Assembly (NCBI RefSeq): GCF_011683955.1
Contig: NZ_JAAQPI010000008.1
Span: 124,001 to 188,000, forward strand
From: Pseudomaricurvus alkylphenolicus
GTDB lineage: Bacteria > Pseudomonadota > Gammaproteobacteria > Pseudomonadales > Cellvibrionaceae
Reading direction: 5' to 3'
Length of the DNA stretch: 64,000 nucleotides
Shown here piece by piece: positions 7,895 through 15,213 of the stretch (its first letter is position 1; every line of letters starts with the position of its first letter). The position numbers and the translations under genes were made by a program. The notes under the pieces were generated by a model. It worked only from the letters and a program-made list of their open reading frames with translations, did no database searches and was not told the DNA's origin.

Positions 7895-9169
7895 GTGCAC
7901 CTGGATCAAGCTACTCCGGAACAGCTACGCCAATGGGAAGCCGACCTGGCCTCCGAATATCAAGCCCTTAAAGCTCAGGCTCTTAACCTGGACTTGACCC
8001 GCGGTAAACCCTCGTCTGAGCAGCTGAGTCTGTCGGATGCGCTCGATGGCCTCCTCAATGGGAGCTATATCAGTGCCGACGGCACGGACGTACGCAACTA
8101 TGGCGGCCTTGAGGGAATCCAGGAGGCTCGCCAACTGGGTGCCGATATACTCGGTGTCGATGCAGCCAGGGTCCTGGCCGGGGGCAACAGCAGCCTGACC
8201 ATGATGTTTCAGGCGGTCCTGGTGGGATACCAATTTGGCTACCAAGGCGCCGAGAGCGCCTGGAAAAACCTTAAGGCTCCCAAATTCCTGTGCCCGGTCC
8301 CCGGATATGATCGTCACTTTTCCGTCTGTGAGCAATTGGGTATTGAGATGATTACGGTACCCATGACGGCAACCGGCCCAGACATGGATAAGGTTGAAGC
8401 CATGATCAAGGCCGATGAGCAGATCATCGGCATGTGGTGTGTGCCCAAATACTCCAACCCGACCGGCGTTGTGTACAGCGATGAAACGGTCGAGCGTATG
8501 GCGGGATTGGGCAAAATAGCCAATCCGGCGTTTCGTGTCTTCTGGGACAACGCCTACGCGGTACACGATCTCAAGCAACCTGCGCCACAGTTGGCGAGCA
8601 TTATGGCTGCCTGTGTTCGGCAGGGCACTGAAGACTCTGTGCTGCAGTTTGCCTCAACGTCCAAAATTACCCATGCGGGTGCGGGTATCGCGTTTATGGC
8701 GGGCAGTGAAACAAACCTGGCGGCATTCAAGCAGGTGTTGGGGATTACCACCATTGGCCCTGACAAGGTCAACCAGCTGCGTCATATGAAACTGCTGCCG
8801 AATATGGAAAGCCTCAGCGCTCATATGGCGAAACATGCGGCAATAGTTGCACCACGGTTCGCCTGCGTGCTCGAAAATCTTGAGCAGGCTTTTGCCAATA
8901 CCGACCTCGGTCGCTGGGAGAAACCCCAGGGTGGGTACTTTATCTCCTTTGATACTCAGCCGGGTTGTGCCAATGCGGTGATCCGGATGGCGGCGGAAGC
9001 CGGAGTCAAGCTGACCCCGGCCGGCGCCACCTACCCCTACGGCAATGATCCCGCGGATTGCAATATCCGCCTGGCGCCCACAGTGCCCAGTGTTGCCGAT
9101 GTGGATCGCGCCATGAAAGTCTTCTGTGTGTGCGTCAAGCTGGCGAGCGTCCGAGCTCGCCTGAGTTAA
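7895..9169 (+). CDS. PLP-dependent aminotransferase, Aminotran_MocR family (aspartate-aminotransferase-like)
   Basis: This 424-residue protein is a fold-type I aminotransferase without a DNA-binding domain. Visible landmarks are the cofactor loop AGGNSSLTMMF (near residue 90), PKFLCPVPGYDRHF, the MWCVPKYSNPTG motif, and the PLP-binding lysine in FASTSKITHAGAG. These match the PF12897 family, which includes the Mycobacterium tuberculosis aspartate aminotransferase Rv3722c. An aspartate/glutamate-2-oxoglutarate exchange is the best guess, not proven. The open frame runs much further upstream, but the GTG at 7895 has GAGG (7881-7884) in place, follows a good promoter, and begins the conserved sequence. 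It stands alone between bfd and the metal-stress locus. Confidence 0.85.
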   Translation: MHLDQATPEQLRQWEADLASEYQALKAQALNLDLTRGKPSSEQLSLSDALDGLLNGSYISADGTDVRNYGGLEGIQEARQLGADILGVDAARVLAGGNSSLTMMFQAVLVGYQFGYQGAESAWKNLKAPKFLCPVPGYDRHFSVCEQLGIEMITVPMTATGPDMDKVEAMIKADEQIIGMWCVPKYSNPTGVVYSDETVERMAGLGKIANPAFRVFWDNAYAVHDLKQPAPQLASIMAACVRQGTEDSVLQFASTSKITHAGAGIAFMAGSETNLAAFKQVLGITTIGPDKVNQLRHMKLLPNMESLSAHMAKHAAIVAPRFACVLENLEQAFANTDLGRWEKPQGGYFISFDTQPGCANAVIRMAAEAGVKLTPAGATYPYGNDPADCNIRLAPTVPSVADVDRAMKVFCVCVKLASVRARLS

Positions 9170-9195
9170 AGCAAAGGGGTTAAAGGGGTTCGCGG

Positions 9196-9621
9196 CTATT
9201 CGTCGCGAGCCTCATGACGCTCCATACGTCGCTGCATGCGTTCATACATTTTCACAGGCAGGCCGTTTTGGGCCAGATCCATCTCTTTGACCAATGAGTT
9301 GTCCTGGGTCACGATGGTCACCCGGTAGCCGTCCTGGGTGGAGCTGATATCCCCTACCTGCAGATTTTCGTTGCCCTTCATAATCAGACGCGCCTCGACC
9401 AGAGTCCGGATCTGATCGGCACTCAATTGCCGCTCCATCATCTCCCGAGGGTTGCCTCCCATCCAGCCGCGGTGATGTTTCATCATGCCTCCGCGGTGGT
9501 GACGGCGTTCGCAATCACCGCCTTCAGCGCTTTCTTCGGCGAAGCTTAAGGGGGCTGCGCTGACACTCAACAGTGCGGCGAGAGCCAGAGCTATCTTGGA
9601 GGATGCAATAAGTGGTTTCAT
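9196..9621 (-). CDS. Small periplasmic His/Met-rich protein, partner of the adjacent two-component system
   Basis: This 141-residue protein starts with a classical signal peptide (MKPLIASSKIALALAALLSV..., likely cut after SFA near residue 28). The mature protein begins with a His/Met/Gly-rich segment (HHRGGMMKHHRGWMGG at 41-56), then a helical region (MMERQLSADQIRTLVEARL) and a short beta part resembling a PepSY-like or periplasmic sensor fold. No enzyme motif is seen. The gene is divergent from an OmpR-type regulator and its kinase, which also carries a His cluster, and both share the dyad at 9732-9764. Inference: a periplasmic metal-binding or envelope-stress accessory protein, analogous in arrangement to CpxP or Spy but not recognisably homologous to them. 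Confidence 0.7.
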   Translation of the reverse strand: MKPLIASSKIALALAALLSVSAAPLSFAEESAEGGDCERRHHRGGMMKHHRGWMGGNPREMMERQLSADQIRTLVEARLIMKGNENLQVGDISSTQDGYRVTIVTQDNSLVKEMDLAQNGLPVKMYERMQRRMERHEARDE

Positions 9622-9731
9622 CGTTGAATTCCTTCTATTTCCGTAGATTTGGAATGTTGACCGGCCTGCGTTCAACAGGATTTCATTGGACCACGAACAG
9701 GTCGCGTAAATATCCCGGCGGTTTGACAATG

Positions 9732-9764
9732 TGTATCAAGATGTATCGGATACACTTTGATACA
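9732..9764. promoter_or_regulatory. 33-bp operator: convergent tandem TGTATC half-sites
   Basis: TGTATC occurs at 9732-9737 and 9742-9747 (10-bp period), and its complement GATACA at 9749-9754 and 9759-9764, symmetric about G9748. Only the inner spacer bases (AAGA against TTTC when read across) break perfect symmetry. Ten-bp-spaced direct half-sites are typical for OmpR/PhoB-type regulators. The site lies between the divergent periplasmic gene and the regulator gene, 22 bp before a perfect -10 box. Confidence 0.7.
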
Positions 9765-9785
9765 GGACGGACCCCGACGAATTTG

Positions 9786-9791
9786 TATAAT
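9786..9791 (+). promoter_or_regulatory. -10 box of the regulator/kinase operon
   Basis: TATAAT is perfect, but no -35 hexamer stands at the normal distance. The operator at 9732-9764 ends 21 bases upstream, as expected for an activator-dependent, autoregulated promoter. Transcription would begin near 9798, too close to the TTG at 9803 for that codon to be the start. Confidence 0.55.
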
Positions 9792-9829
9792 TCCGGGAGG
9801 TTTTGAGGTCAGGAAGCTCGGAGGGCAGT

Positions 9830-10537
9830 TTGCAGAAACACATTCTGGTGGTGGATGACCACCGTGAAATTCGGGACCTGCTGGGCGAATATCTGAGCCA
9901 GCACGACTACCGGGTGAGTCTGGCGGAAAATGGCGAGCAGCTTCGAAAGATGCTCGCAGAGCAGGCCTTCGACCTGATAGTACTGGACCTGATGATGCCC
10001 GGCGAAGACGGGCTCAGTCTCTGTCGCCACATCAAAGCCAATGACGGCCCTCCGGTCATTATGCTGACGGCCATGAGCGAGGATGCCGACTGCGTGGTTG
10101 GTCTGGAAATGGGGGCCGACGATTACGTTACCAAACCTTTTGTCCCACGCGTGTTGCTGGCCCGAATCAAGGCGGTTTTGCGCCGGGCCATCGAACAGCC
10201 AGCCGAACGCACTGCAGCGAGCGATGATAGGGTCAGTTTCCCCGGTTGGAGTCTGGATGTGCATCAGCGTCAGCTCATCCGAGCTGATGGCGTCCTGGTA
10301 CCCCTCAGTAACGCTGAGTTCACCCTGTTGCAGGTGTTCCTTCAGCATCCTCAACGGGTGCTCAGTCGTGATCAATTGTTGGGATTGACCAAAGGGCGGG
10401 AGGCCGAGCCCTTTGATCGCAGCATTGATAACCAGGTCAGCCGCCTGCGTAAAAAGCTGGAGAGCGATCCTCATAATCCCGTGTTGATCAAAACAGTGTG
10501 GGGCGGAGGCTATATGTTCGCTGCAAAGGTGCAGTAG
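9830..10537 (+). CDS. OmpR/PhoB-family response regulator
   Basis: This 235-residue regulator has an intact receiver: acidic pair Asp9-Asp10, phospho-acceptor Asp53 (IVLDLMMPGEDG), switch Thr80 and Lys102 (ADDYVTKPF). It is followed by a winged-helix Trans_reg_C domain (about 135-232) with LTNAEF-like LSNAEFTLLQVF, SRDQLL and VDNQVSRLRKKLE-type motifs. I chose the TTG at 9830 because GGAGGG (9820-9825) precedes it correctly and it begins MQKHILVVDDH. The in-frame TTG at 9803 would sit almost at the predicted transcription start. The kinase gene follows after one base. The dyad of TGTATC half-sites upstream is the likely binding site, so autoregulation is probable. Confidence 0.9.
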   Translation: MQKHILVVDDHREIRDLLGEYLSQHDYRVSLAENGEQLRKMLAEQAFDLIVLDLMMPGEDGLSLCRHIKANDGPPVIMLTAMSEDADCVVGLEMGADDYVTKPFVPRVLLARIKAVLRRAIEQPAERTAASDDRVSFPGWSLDVHQRQLIRADGVLVPLSNAEFTLLQVFLQHPQRVLSRDQLLGLTKGREAEPFDRSIDNQVSRLRKKLESDPHNPVLIKTVWGGGYMFAAKVQ

Positions 10538-10538
10538 A

Positions 10539-11987
10539 GTGCCTGGGGACAAGGCGGGGTGGCTGAAGCGTTTCTGGCCTCAGACCATGTTGGCGCAAAT
10601 GGTGGTGCTGGTGCTGCTGGCATTGGTGTTGGCACAAGGTATCAGTGTCTGGATTCTGGCCAGTGCACACCGCAATGTGCTGGCGGCGACGAACGAGCGT
10701 TTCGCCATTCGCCAGTTTGCCTCCATGGTGCATCTGCTGGAGCAGACACCTCCTGAGCTGCATCGCCGGCTGCTGAAAGTCTGGCGTCATCCTGGGCGCC
10801 AGTTCGGGTTTATGCAAGAGCCCCCCCTCGACAGCACCGCCCCCGATTCTGCCGCCGAGCAGCGACTGGAGCAGGTGATGGTGCGTGTTTTGGGAGCTCA
10901 GTACCAGGGTCGGATACAGGTGGCCGTGGAGCTGCAACCTCGGCGTAAGGAATCCTACAGCGAGTCCCATGATAAGCATGATGAGGAAGAGCATCGATTT
11001 CATCGCCCGCGTCATCCTCACCGGGACCCGCGCTGGTGGAAGGAGCGGGGATTCAAACTTAAACGACTGCTGCTGGCGGTGCATCTCGACGACGGGCGCT
11101 GGTTCTATTGCCACTACGCCGCGCCTCAGATTATAGGTCTGGCCGCCCGCCAGCCCCTGATTTCCGTCGCCATAGCCAGTGTCTTGGTATTGATGGTGGT
11201 GTTCTGGCAGTTGCGTAAAATCACCCGTCCATTGCGGGCCCTGAGGTCGGCCTCGGATGCCATGGGTAGAGGACAGAGTGTGGAATCTGTGGAAGAAACC
11301 GGACCATCGGACTTACGCCAGACGATCGCCGCCTTTAATGAAATGAACGAACGGGTTCAGCGATTTGTCAGCGACCGCACTCGGATGTTGGCGGCCCTGT
11401 CTCATGATCTGCGCACGCCCATCACCAGCATGCGCCTGCGCCTGGAAATGATGGAGCCGGGAGAGCAGCGGGATAAATTGCTGGCCAGCCTGGACGAAAT
11501 GCAGCAAATGTCGGAAGCCACCCTCGCTTTCGTGCGTCACGCGGATGACGGCGAAGAAGCTTGTAAAGTCAATTTGGCGGCGCTGCTGTCCAGCCTGTGT
11601 GACGATCTTTCTGATTTGGGAATGGCGGTTTCTCTGGCGGATGTCCAGGAACAGGTGGCTGAGGTGAGACCGGTAAGCCTCAAGCGGGCCCTGCGCAACG
11701 TGATTGAAAATGCGGTTCACTACGGGCGGGAAGCTTATGTGCGAATGCAGCGCCATGATAAAGATATCGTGATTGAGGTTGAGGATCGTGGGCCAGGTAT
11801 TCCGGAGGACAGGTTGCAGGACGTGTTTGAGCCCTTTGTCAGACTGGAGGAGTCAAGAAATCGCGACACCGGGGGGATGGGACTGGGGCTCTCGATTGCC
11901 CGGCAGATTCTGATTCGTCACGGTGGGGATATCGAACTGCGTAATACCGGCCAGGGATTATTGGTGCGGATGACGATACCGGCCTAG
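10539..11987 (+). CDS. EnvZ-like sensor histidine kinase with His-rich periplasmic loop
   Basis: This 482-residue inner-membrane kinase has TM1 at about 16-42, a periplasmic domain at about 43-203, TM2 at about 204-224, a HAMP domain, a HisKA domain with the H-box LSHDLRTPITSMRL (His289), and a HATPase domain with NVIENAVHYG, VEDRGPGIP and GMGLGLSIARQI. The periplasmic part carries a charged cluster at residues 139-165 with His144, His147, His152, His155, His159 and His161, unlike the ordinary EnvZ loop. Together with the His/Met-rich protein encoded divergently, this points to a transition-metal or metal-linked envelope signal (inference). The GTG start is one base after the regulator stop, so the two are coupled. 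A terminator follows. Confidence 0.88.
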   Translation: MPGDKAGWLKRFWPQTMLAQMVVLVLLALVLAQGISVWILASAHRNVLAATNERFAIRQFASMVHLLEQTPPELHRRLLKVWRHPGRQFGFMQEPPLDSTAPDSAAEQRLEQVMVRVLGAQYQGRIQVAVELQPRRKESYSESHDKHDEEEHRFHRPRHPHRDPRWWKERGFKLKRLLLAVHLDDGRWFYCHYAAPQIIGLAARQPLISVAIASVLVLMVVFWQLRKITRPLRALRSASDAMGRGQSVESVEETGPSDLRQTIAAFNEMNERVQRFVSDRTRMLAALSHDLRTPITSMRLRLEMMEPGEQRDKLLASLDEMQQMSEATLAFVRHADDGEEACKVNLAALLSSLCDDLSDLGMAVSLADVQEQVAEVRPVSLKRALRNVIENAVHYGREAYVRMQRHDKDIVIEVEDRGPGIPEDRLQDVFEPFVRLEESRNRDTGGMGLGLSIARQILIRHGGDIELRNTGQGLLVRMTIPA

Positions 11988-12031
11988 GAGGGGAAGTTAA
12001 CAAGCAGCCAGGCCATAAATGAGCAGACAAT

Positions 12032-12068
12032 AAAAAACCGCTCGGTGCAGGCACCGGGCGGTTTTTTT
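12032..12068. terminator. Bidirectional rho-independent terminator
   Basis: An A run, then the stem ACCGC-CGGTGC / GCACCG-GCGGT around an AG loop, then seven T. It separates the convergent kinase and superoxide reductase genes. Confidence 0.92.
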
Positions 12069-12079
12069 GTGCTCTGCGC

Positions 12080-12466
12080 TTAGGCTACAGCAACGTCGAC
12101 AGGGATGCTCTGCCAGATACCGTGCTTGGTGCAGTAGGACTGAGCAACCAGCTTGGCGTTCTTCTCCAGAACTACACCAAAGGTCACACGGGTGTTACCT
12201 TTCTTGTCCTGACCGCCCTGGGAGCCGGCGAAGAAAGTTGCTTCGGCGACTTTGGTTTCGCGGTTGAACAGGGAAACAGAAGAAATATAGTGATCCATAT
12301 CGTCCGGGTGCTCGTAATCGGCACCAACCTGAACGGTGACTTCGAAAGTCTGGCCGGCCTTCGCGGATGGCTCACAGTGAATAAAAGGGGAGTGACGGTC
12401 GATAAAGTCCTTGCGGGCTTCCTGTTCGACTTCGCTGATATCGGTGTAGGTATTGATCTTTGGCAT
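12080..12466 (-). CDS. Superoxide reductase (neelaredoxin / desulfoferrodoxin class II type)
   Basis: This 128-residue non-heme iron protein reduces superoxide to H2O2 without producing oxygen. The five iron ligands of the family can be placed: His25 (DRHSPFI), His53 and His59 (HPDDMDH, the exact H-x5-H spacing), and Cys112 and His115 (YCTKHGIW). There is no N-terminal desulforedoxin domain, so it is the one-iron class. The usual Glu-Lys pair before the first His ligand is conservatively changed to Asp-Arg. Superoxide reductases are commonest in anaerobes and microaerophiles, and in this organism the enzyme would complement the peroxiredoxin. The ATG has a GAGAAG-type site. A terminator lies immediately downstream, and its promoter is read on the minus strand at 12523-12550. 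Confidence 0.85.
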   Translation of the reverse strand: MPKINTYTDISEVEQEARKDFIDRHSPFIHCEPSAKAGQTFEVTVQVGADYEHPDDMDHYISSVSLFNRETKVAEATFFAGSQGGQDKKGNTRVTFGVVLEKNAKLVAQSYCTKHGIWQSIPVDVAVA

Positions 12467-12522
12467 GATACTTCTCTCGTTACAACAGGCTACATTGGCC
12501 CAGGTTAAAAACTGGCGCGCGT

Positions 12523-12550
12523 AGTTTACCGTCTATCCCTCTAGGGTCAA
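12523..12550 (-). promoter_or_regulatory. Candidate sigma70 promoter of the superoxide reductase gene
   Basis: On the minus strand, TTGACC (-35, 12545-12550) and TAAACT (-10, 12523-12528) are separated by 16 bp. The remaining intergenic sequence to 12650 is AT-rich and shows no gene. Confidence 0.45.
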
Positions 12551-12650
12551 TAAAATTGGAATAACTGAATCTGTGCTTATTAGAAATTGAGATTAAAATC
12601 TTGCTCGGCAATCTCGAAAATTGTGTAAATATAGATTGATTTGCGCATTT

Positions 12651-12674
12651 TTTGACCGGCCGATTGGGGTCAAA
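12651..12674. promoter_or_regulatory. Inverted repeat TTTGACC-N10-GGTCAAA
   Basis: Two perfect 7-bp arms separated by 10 bp lie 100 bp before the PuuD-like gene, in the divergent region shared with the superoxide reductase gene. The geometry suits a dimeric regulator. It is not a terminator, because no T run follows. The regulator is unknown. Confidence 0.45.
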
Positions 12675-12773
12675 TTATGAGAGATTCATAGAAGAGCCTT
12701 TCGGAGTAGGATATAGTTCAACTGACATAACCATAACTTGATTGATAGCCTTCTTAACAACGAGGATTGCTCA

Positions 12774-13421
12774 ATGGAAACGATGCAGTTTATTAACTTC
12801 CTGGCGCGTTGGGGACACCTGCTGTTTGGTATGACCTGGATGGGCCTCCTTTACTACTTCAACTTTATTCAGGGGGGCTATTTCAAGCAGGCCAGCCCTG
12901 AAGCCCTCAAAGACGCCAAAGCCAAATTGGCTCCAGAGGCACTGTGGTGGTTCCGTTGGGGAGCCATGTTCACCTTTATTACCGGTGTAATCCTGTTGGT
13001 CGGTCTGATGAAACAGGGCCTGATGAATACTTACATTATTTTGGGTGCCACTATGGGGACTCTGATGTTCCTGAACGTCTGGCTGATCATTTGGCCCAAT
13101 CAGAAGATTGCACTGGGATTGGTCGAGGGTGGCGACGGCCCCACGGCTGCCGGTAAAGCGCTGCTGGCTTCCCGCACCAATACCATGTTCTCCGGTCCTA
13201 TGGCCTTCTTTATGCTGGCCGGCCCACACTTTGTCAGTGGTGGCGGCTACGGTGCCAAAGTGGACGGTTCCATGGGCTGGATAATCGCGCTATTGATTGT
13301 TGCCGCGCTCCAAGTCAACGCCATCATGGGCAAGCAGGGCCCCATGACCACGGTCAAAGGCGTTATCCACTGCAGCATGGGGCTGACCGCTGTGCTGGTG
13401 GCACTGCTGGTGTTTCTGTAA
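12774..13421 (+). CDS. PuuD-like integral membrane protein (urate oxidase N-terminal domain), no cytochrome c domain
   Basis: This 215-residue membrane protein has about five or six helices. The N-terminal ARWGHLLFGMTWMGLLYYFN and the following YFKQA...LWWFRWGAMFTFITGVILL pattern match the PF06181 membrane domain first seen in the urate hydroxylase PuuD. PuuD proper carries a C-terminal cytochrome c domain, which is absent here, and no purine genes are nearby, so urate oxidation is not supported; a redox or unknown role is open. The conserved His in helix 1 (RWGH) could bind heme (inference). The ATG at 12774 has GAGG eight bases upstream. An intrinsic terminator follows at 13463. Confidence 0.65.
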   Translation: METMQFINFLARWGHLLFGMTWMGLLYYFNFIQGGYFKQASPEALKDAKAKLAPEALWWFRWGAMFTFITGVILLVGLMKQGLMNTYIILGATMGTLMFLNVWLIIWPNQKIALGLVEGGDGPTAAGKALLASRTNTMFSGPMAFFMLAGPHFVSGGGYGAKVDGSMGWIIALLIVAALQVNAIMGKQGPMTTVKGVIHCSMGLTAVLVALLVFL

Positions 13422-13462
13422 GCGAGATTCTCGCCTAAACCCCTGATTTTGTTAAAACTACT

Positions 13463-13490
13463 AAAAAAGCCGGATTTATCCGGCTTTTTT
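13463..13490 (+). terminator. Rho-independent terminator
   Basis: The stem AAAAAAGCCGGAT-TTA-TCCGGCTTTTTT ends in a T run, 42 bp after the PuuD-like gene. Confidence 0.93.
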
Positions 13491-13570
13491 GTTTTTCGGG
13501 ATGTCAAATTGCCAGGGGTTTGATATAACCACTCCTCCAGGTCATACCCCCCATTTGCAACGAGGAGCTC

Positions 13571-14356
13571 ATGAGTACTGATCGCAAGGAACCCACCCTG
13601 TCCGCCATTCCCCTGGACCGGGAGGAGGATCGCAAAGCAGCGGCGCGTGCCGCCGGGGCTGCATCCAAGCCTGCGGCTCCAGCAGCCCGCCCTGTGACCA
13701 CCACGGTGGCTCGTCCGTCACCGTTGCTTCCCTTTGCGTTGATGCTGGCTCTCACCGGATTGGGTCTGGCGGGTTTTATTTATTGGCAACTTCAAAAAGC
13801 CCAGTTGCAACTGGGGGCGGCTGAAGGTCGTATCGCCCAGTTGGAAAGTCGTCTGACGCTATCTGACGATGAATCCGCACAATCGGTAACCGCGCTGCAG
13901 GCACGACTCAAAGAAACCGCTGCTGAATTGAAACTGGCACATGCCGAAATTCGCAAACTCTGGGATACCCGTAACGTTAACCGTAAAGGCATCGCTGACA
14001 ATAAGAGCAAATTGGCCAAGCTGGAAAAATCCGCAAAGGCCGCTACTACGGCAGCGGCCAATGCCAACGCTCTGGCTCAGTCTCAAAAAGAAACGCTAAA
14101 CGCATTAGGGGATGATGTTCAGTCGTATGGTGAGCAGATTACACGGGTCTCAGAGATGAGTGAAGGGCAGCAAAAGCGTGTTCGTGAACTGGTCGATCGC
14201 AGTAACCAGATCGACAGCCAGTTAAAACAGCTGCGCAATGATCTGGCGAGACGCGTCAAGACCAATGAAGAGGCGATCGAAGCCATCGACGCGTATCGCG
14301 TTAATATCAATCGGGATATTCTCGAACTCAAACGTCAGCTGAACCCGGCGCAATAA
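13571..14356 (+). CDS. Single-pass membrane protein with long periplasmic coiled coil
   Basis: This is a 261-residue protein of no recognised function. Residues 1-55 are cytosolic and Ala/Pro/Arg-rich, residues about 58-78 form one membrane helix (LLPFALMLALTGLGLAGFIYW), and residues 80-255 are almost entirely heptad-like coiled coil with several predicted breaks, placed in the periplasm by the positive-inside rule. The ATG at 13571 has GAGGAG just upstream. Such proteins often organise the envelope or act as scaffolds, but nothing in the context fixes a role. It stands alone between two terminated units. Confidence 0.7.
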   Translation: MSTDRKEPTLSAIPLDREEDRKAAARAAGAASKPAAPAARPVTTTVARPSPLLPFALMLALTGLGLAGFIYWQLQKAQLQLGAAEGRIAQLESRLTLSDDESAQSVTALQARLKETAAELKLAHAEIRKLWDTRNVNRKGIADNKSKLAKLEKSAKAATTAAANANALAQSQKETLNALGDDVQSYGEQITRVSEMSEGQQKRVRELVDRSNQIDSQLKQLRNDLARRVKTNEEAIEAIDAYRVNINRDILELKRQLNPAQ

Positions 14357-14399
14357 ACCGCAGGATTCAGCGCCCGATGCTAAACCTGTCAGAGATCGA

Positions 14400-14708
14400 T
14401 TAGGAGTGTTCCAGCTCCATTTCGCCGTTGGCAGTGATGCCGTCATACCTTAGCGCACTGGCCAGGTTCCTGACGGCGTCTTCCAGCTCATGCAGCCGCC
14501 CGTGAACCGGATGGCTTTCCTCATTCACACGCGCGCGTCGCAACAGGCGTGAGGTATGATTCCATTCCAACAGAGCGTCCTCCAGTTCGCGCCGATGAGG
14601 CCCCGTCGATTTGCAGCTCTGGCAACTCACGGAATGGGAGAGCAGGTGATGGTGGATATGCAGGTTGCCGCTGTCACAAAAAGGGCAGGGCTCGATCAGT
14701 GTAGCCAT
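14400..14708 (-). CDS. Lar-like zinc-ribbon protein (restriction alleviation family)
   Basis: This 102-residue protein has an N-terminal zinc ribbon of the Lar type: LIEPCPFCDSG, then SVSCQSCKSTGP and an acidic ALLEWN close, the exact layout of phage and plasmid Lar proteins (PF14354). The C-terminal half is a charged helical extension that classical Lar lacks. The ATG at 14708 has GGAG six bases upstream, and an upstream in-frame codon would only add an unconserved extension. Lar modulates type I restriction in E. coli, but no restriction-modification genes are in this window. The host role is therefore unknown, and the family resemblance rests on the cysteine pattern. Confidence 0.6.
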   Translation of the reverse strand: MATLIEPCPFCDSGNLHIHHHLLSHSVSCQSCKSTGPHRRELEDALLEWNHTSRLLRRARVNEESHPVHGRLHELEDAVRNLASALRYDGITANGEMELEHS

Positions 14709-15213
14709 AATGATCTCCGCAATGGTCACAAAAAGTGCGCACCCCAATAATGGGTGAGCAAGAAAAAATCTGCTTTATTAACGCAGCGATATTTGGTGAT
14801 GTGGGGGCTGGTGAATGCCTGCCTTGGAAGCGGGAGGGAATTTTCGAGAGAGTCAGGGACCGCGTGGGCTGGTGTGATAGCCTCAGCTCGTGGTTTGAAT
14901 TGTCTCTGATCGGGAACTGCATTCCGTACAAATTGCCCCGGTGAACAACGTTATTGCTTTATCAGTCTAGGGCCATTTCATCCGAATGCAAGAGCTAAAC
15001 GACTTTTTATTCAACTTTTCGTGCAAAAACTGCGCAGCGGCTCAGGTTCACGCCTGAAAAGACCTGAATGCCGTGACGGTGACCTAAGACTTTGGTCGAG
15101 CAGCGGCCGGACAAATGGACGCCACTGGTGTAAAATCCGCACCCGACCCGTGAAGGCAGGCGTTTACAAACCCCTGCGAAACCTGTGTGAGCCAGAGCGA
15201 GAGAAGTAGCACC
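14709..15213. other. 505-bp intergenic region, no supported gene
   Basis: Short open frames on both strands lack ribosome sites and recognisable products. The right-hand end holds the fumarase promoter. Base composition changes from AT-rich near 14940-15020 to GC-rich after 15030. Nothing else is recognised. Confidence 0.5.
15108..15136 (+). promoter_or_regulatory. Candidate sigma70 promoter of the fumarase gene
   Basis: CGGACA (15108-15113) and TAAAAT (15131-15136), with a TGG extension before the -10, are separated by 17 bp. The leader would be about 70 bases. Confidence 0.5.

Noticed and set aside
14735-14944. 69-residue plus-strand frame in the gap before the fumarase gene
   Set aside because: No ribosome site, no recognisable sequence, and partial overlap with the Lar-like gene's leader; not supported as a gene.
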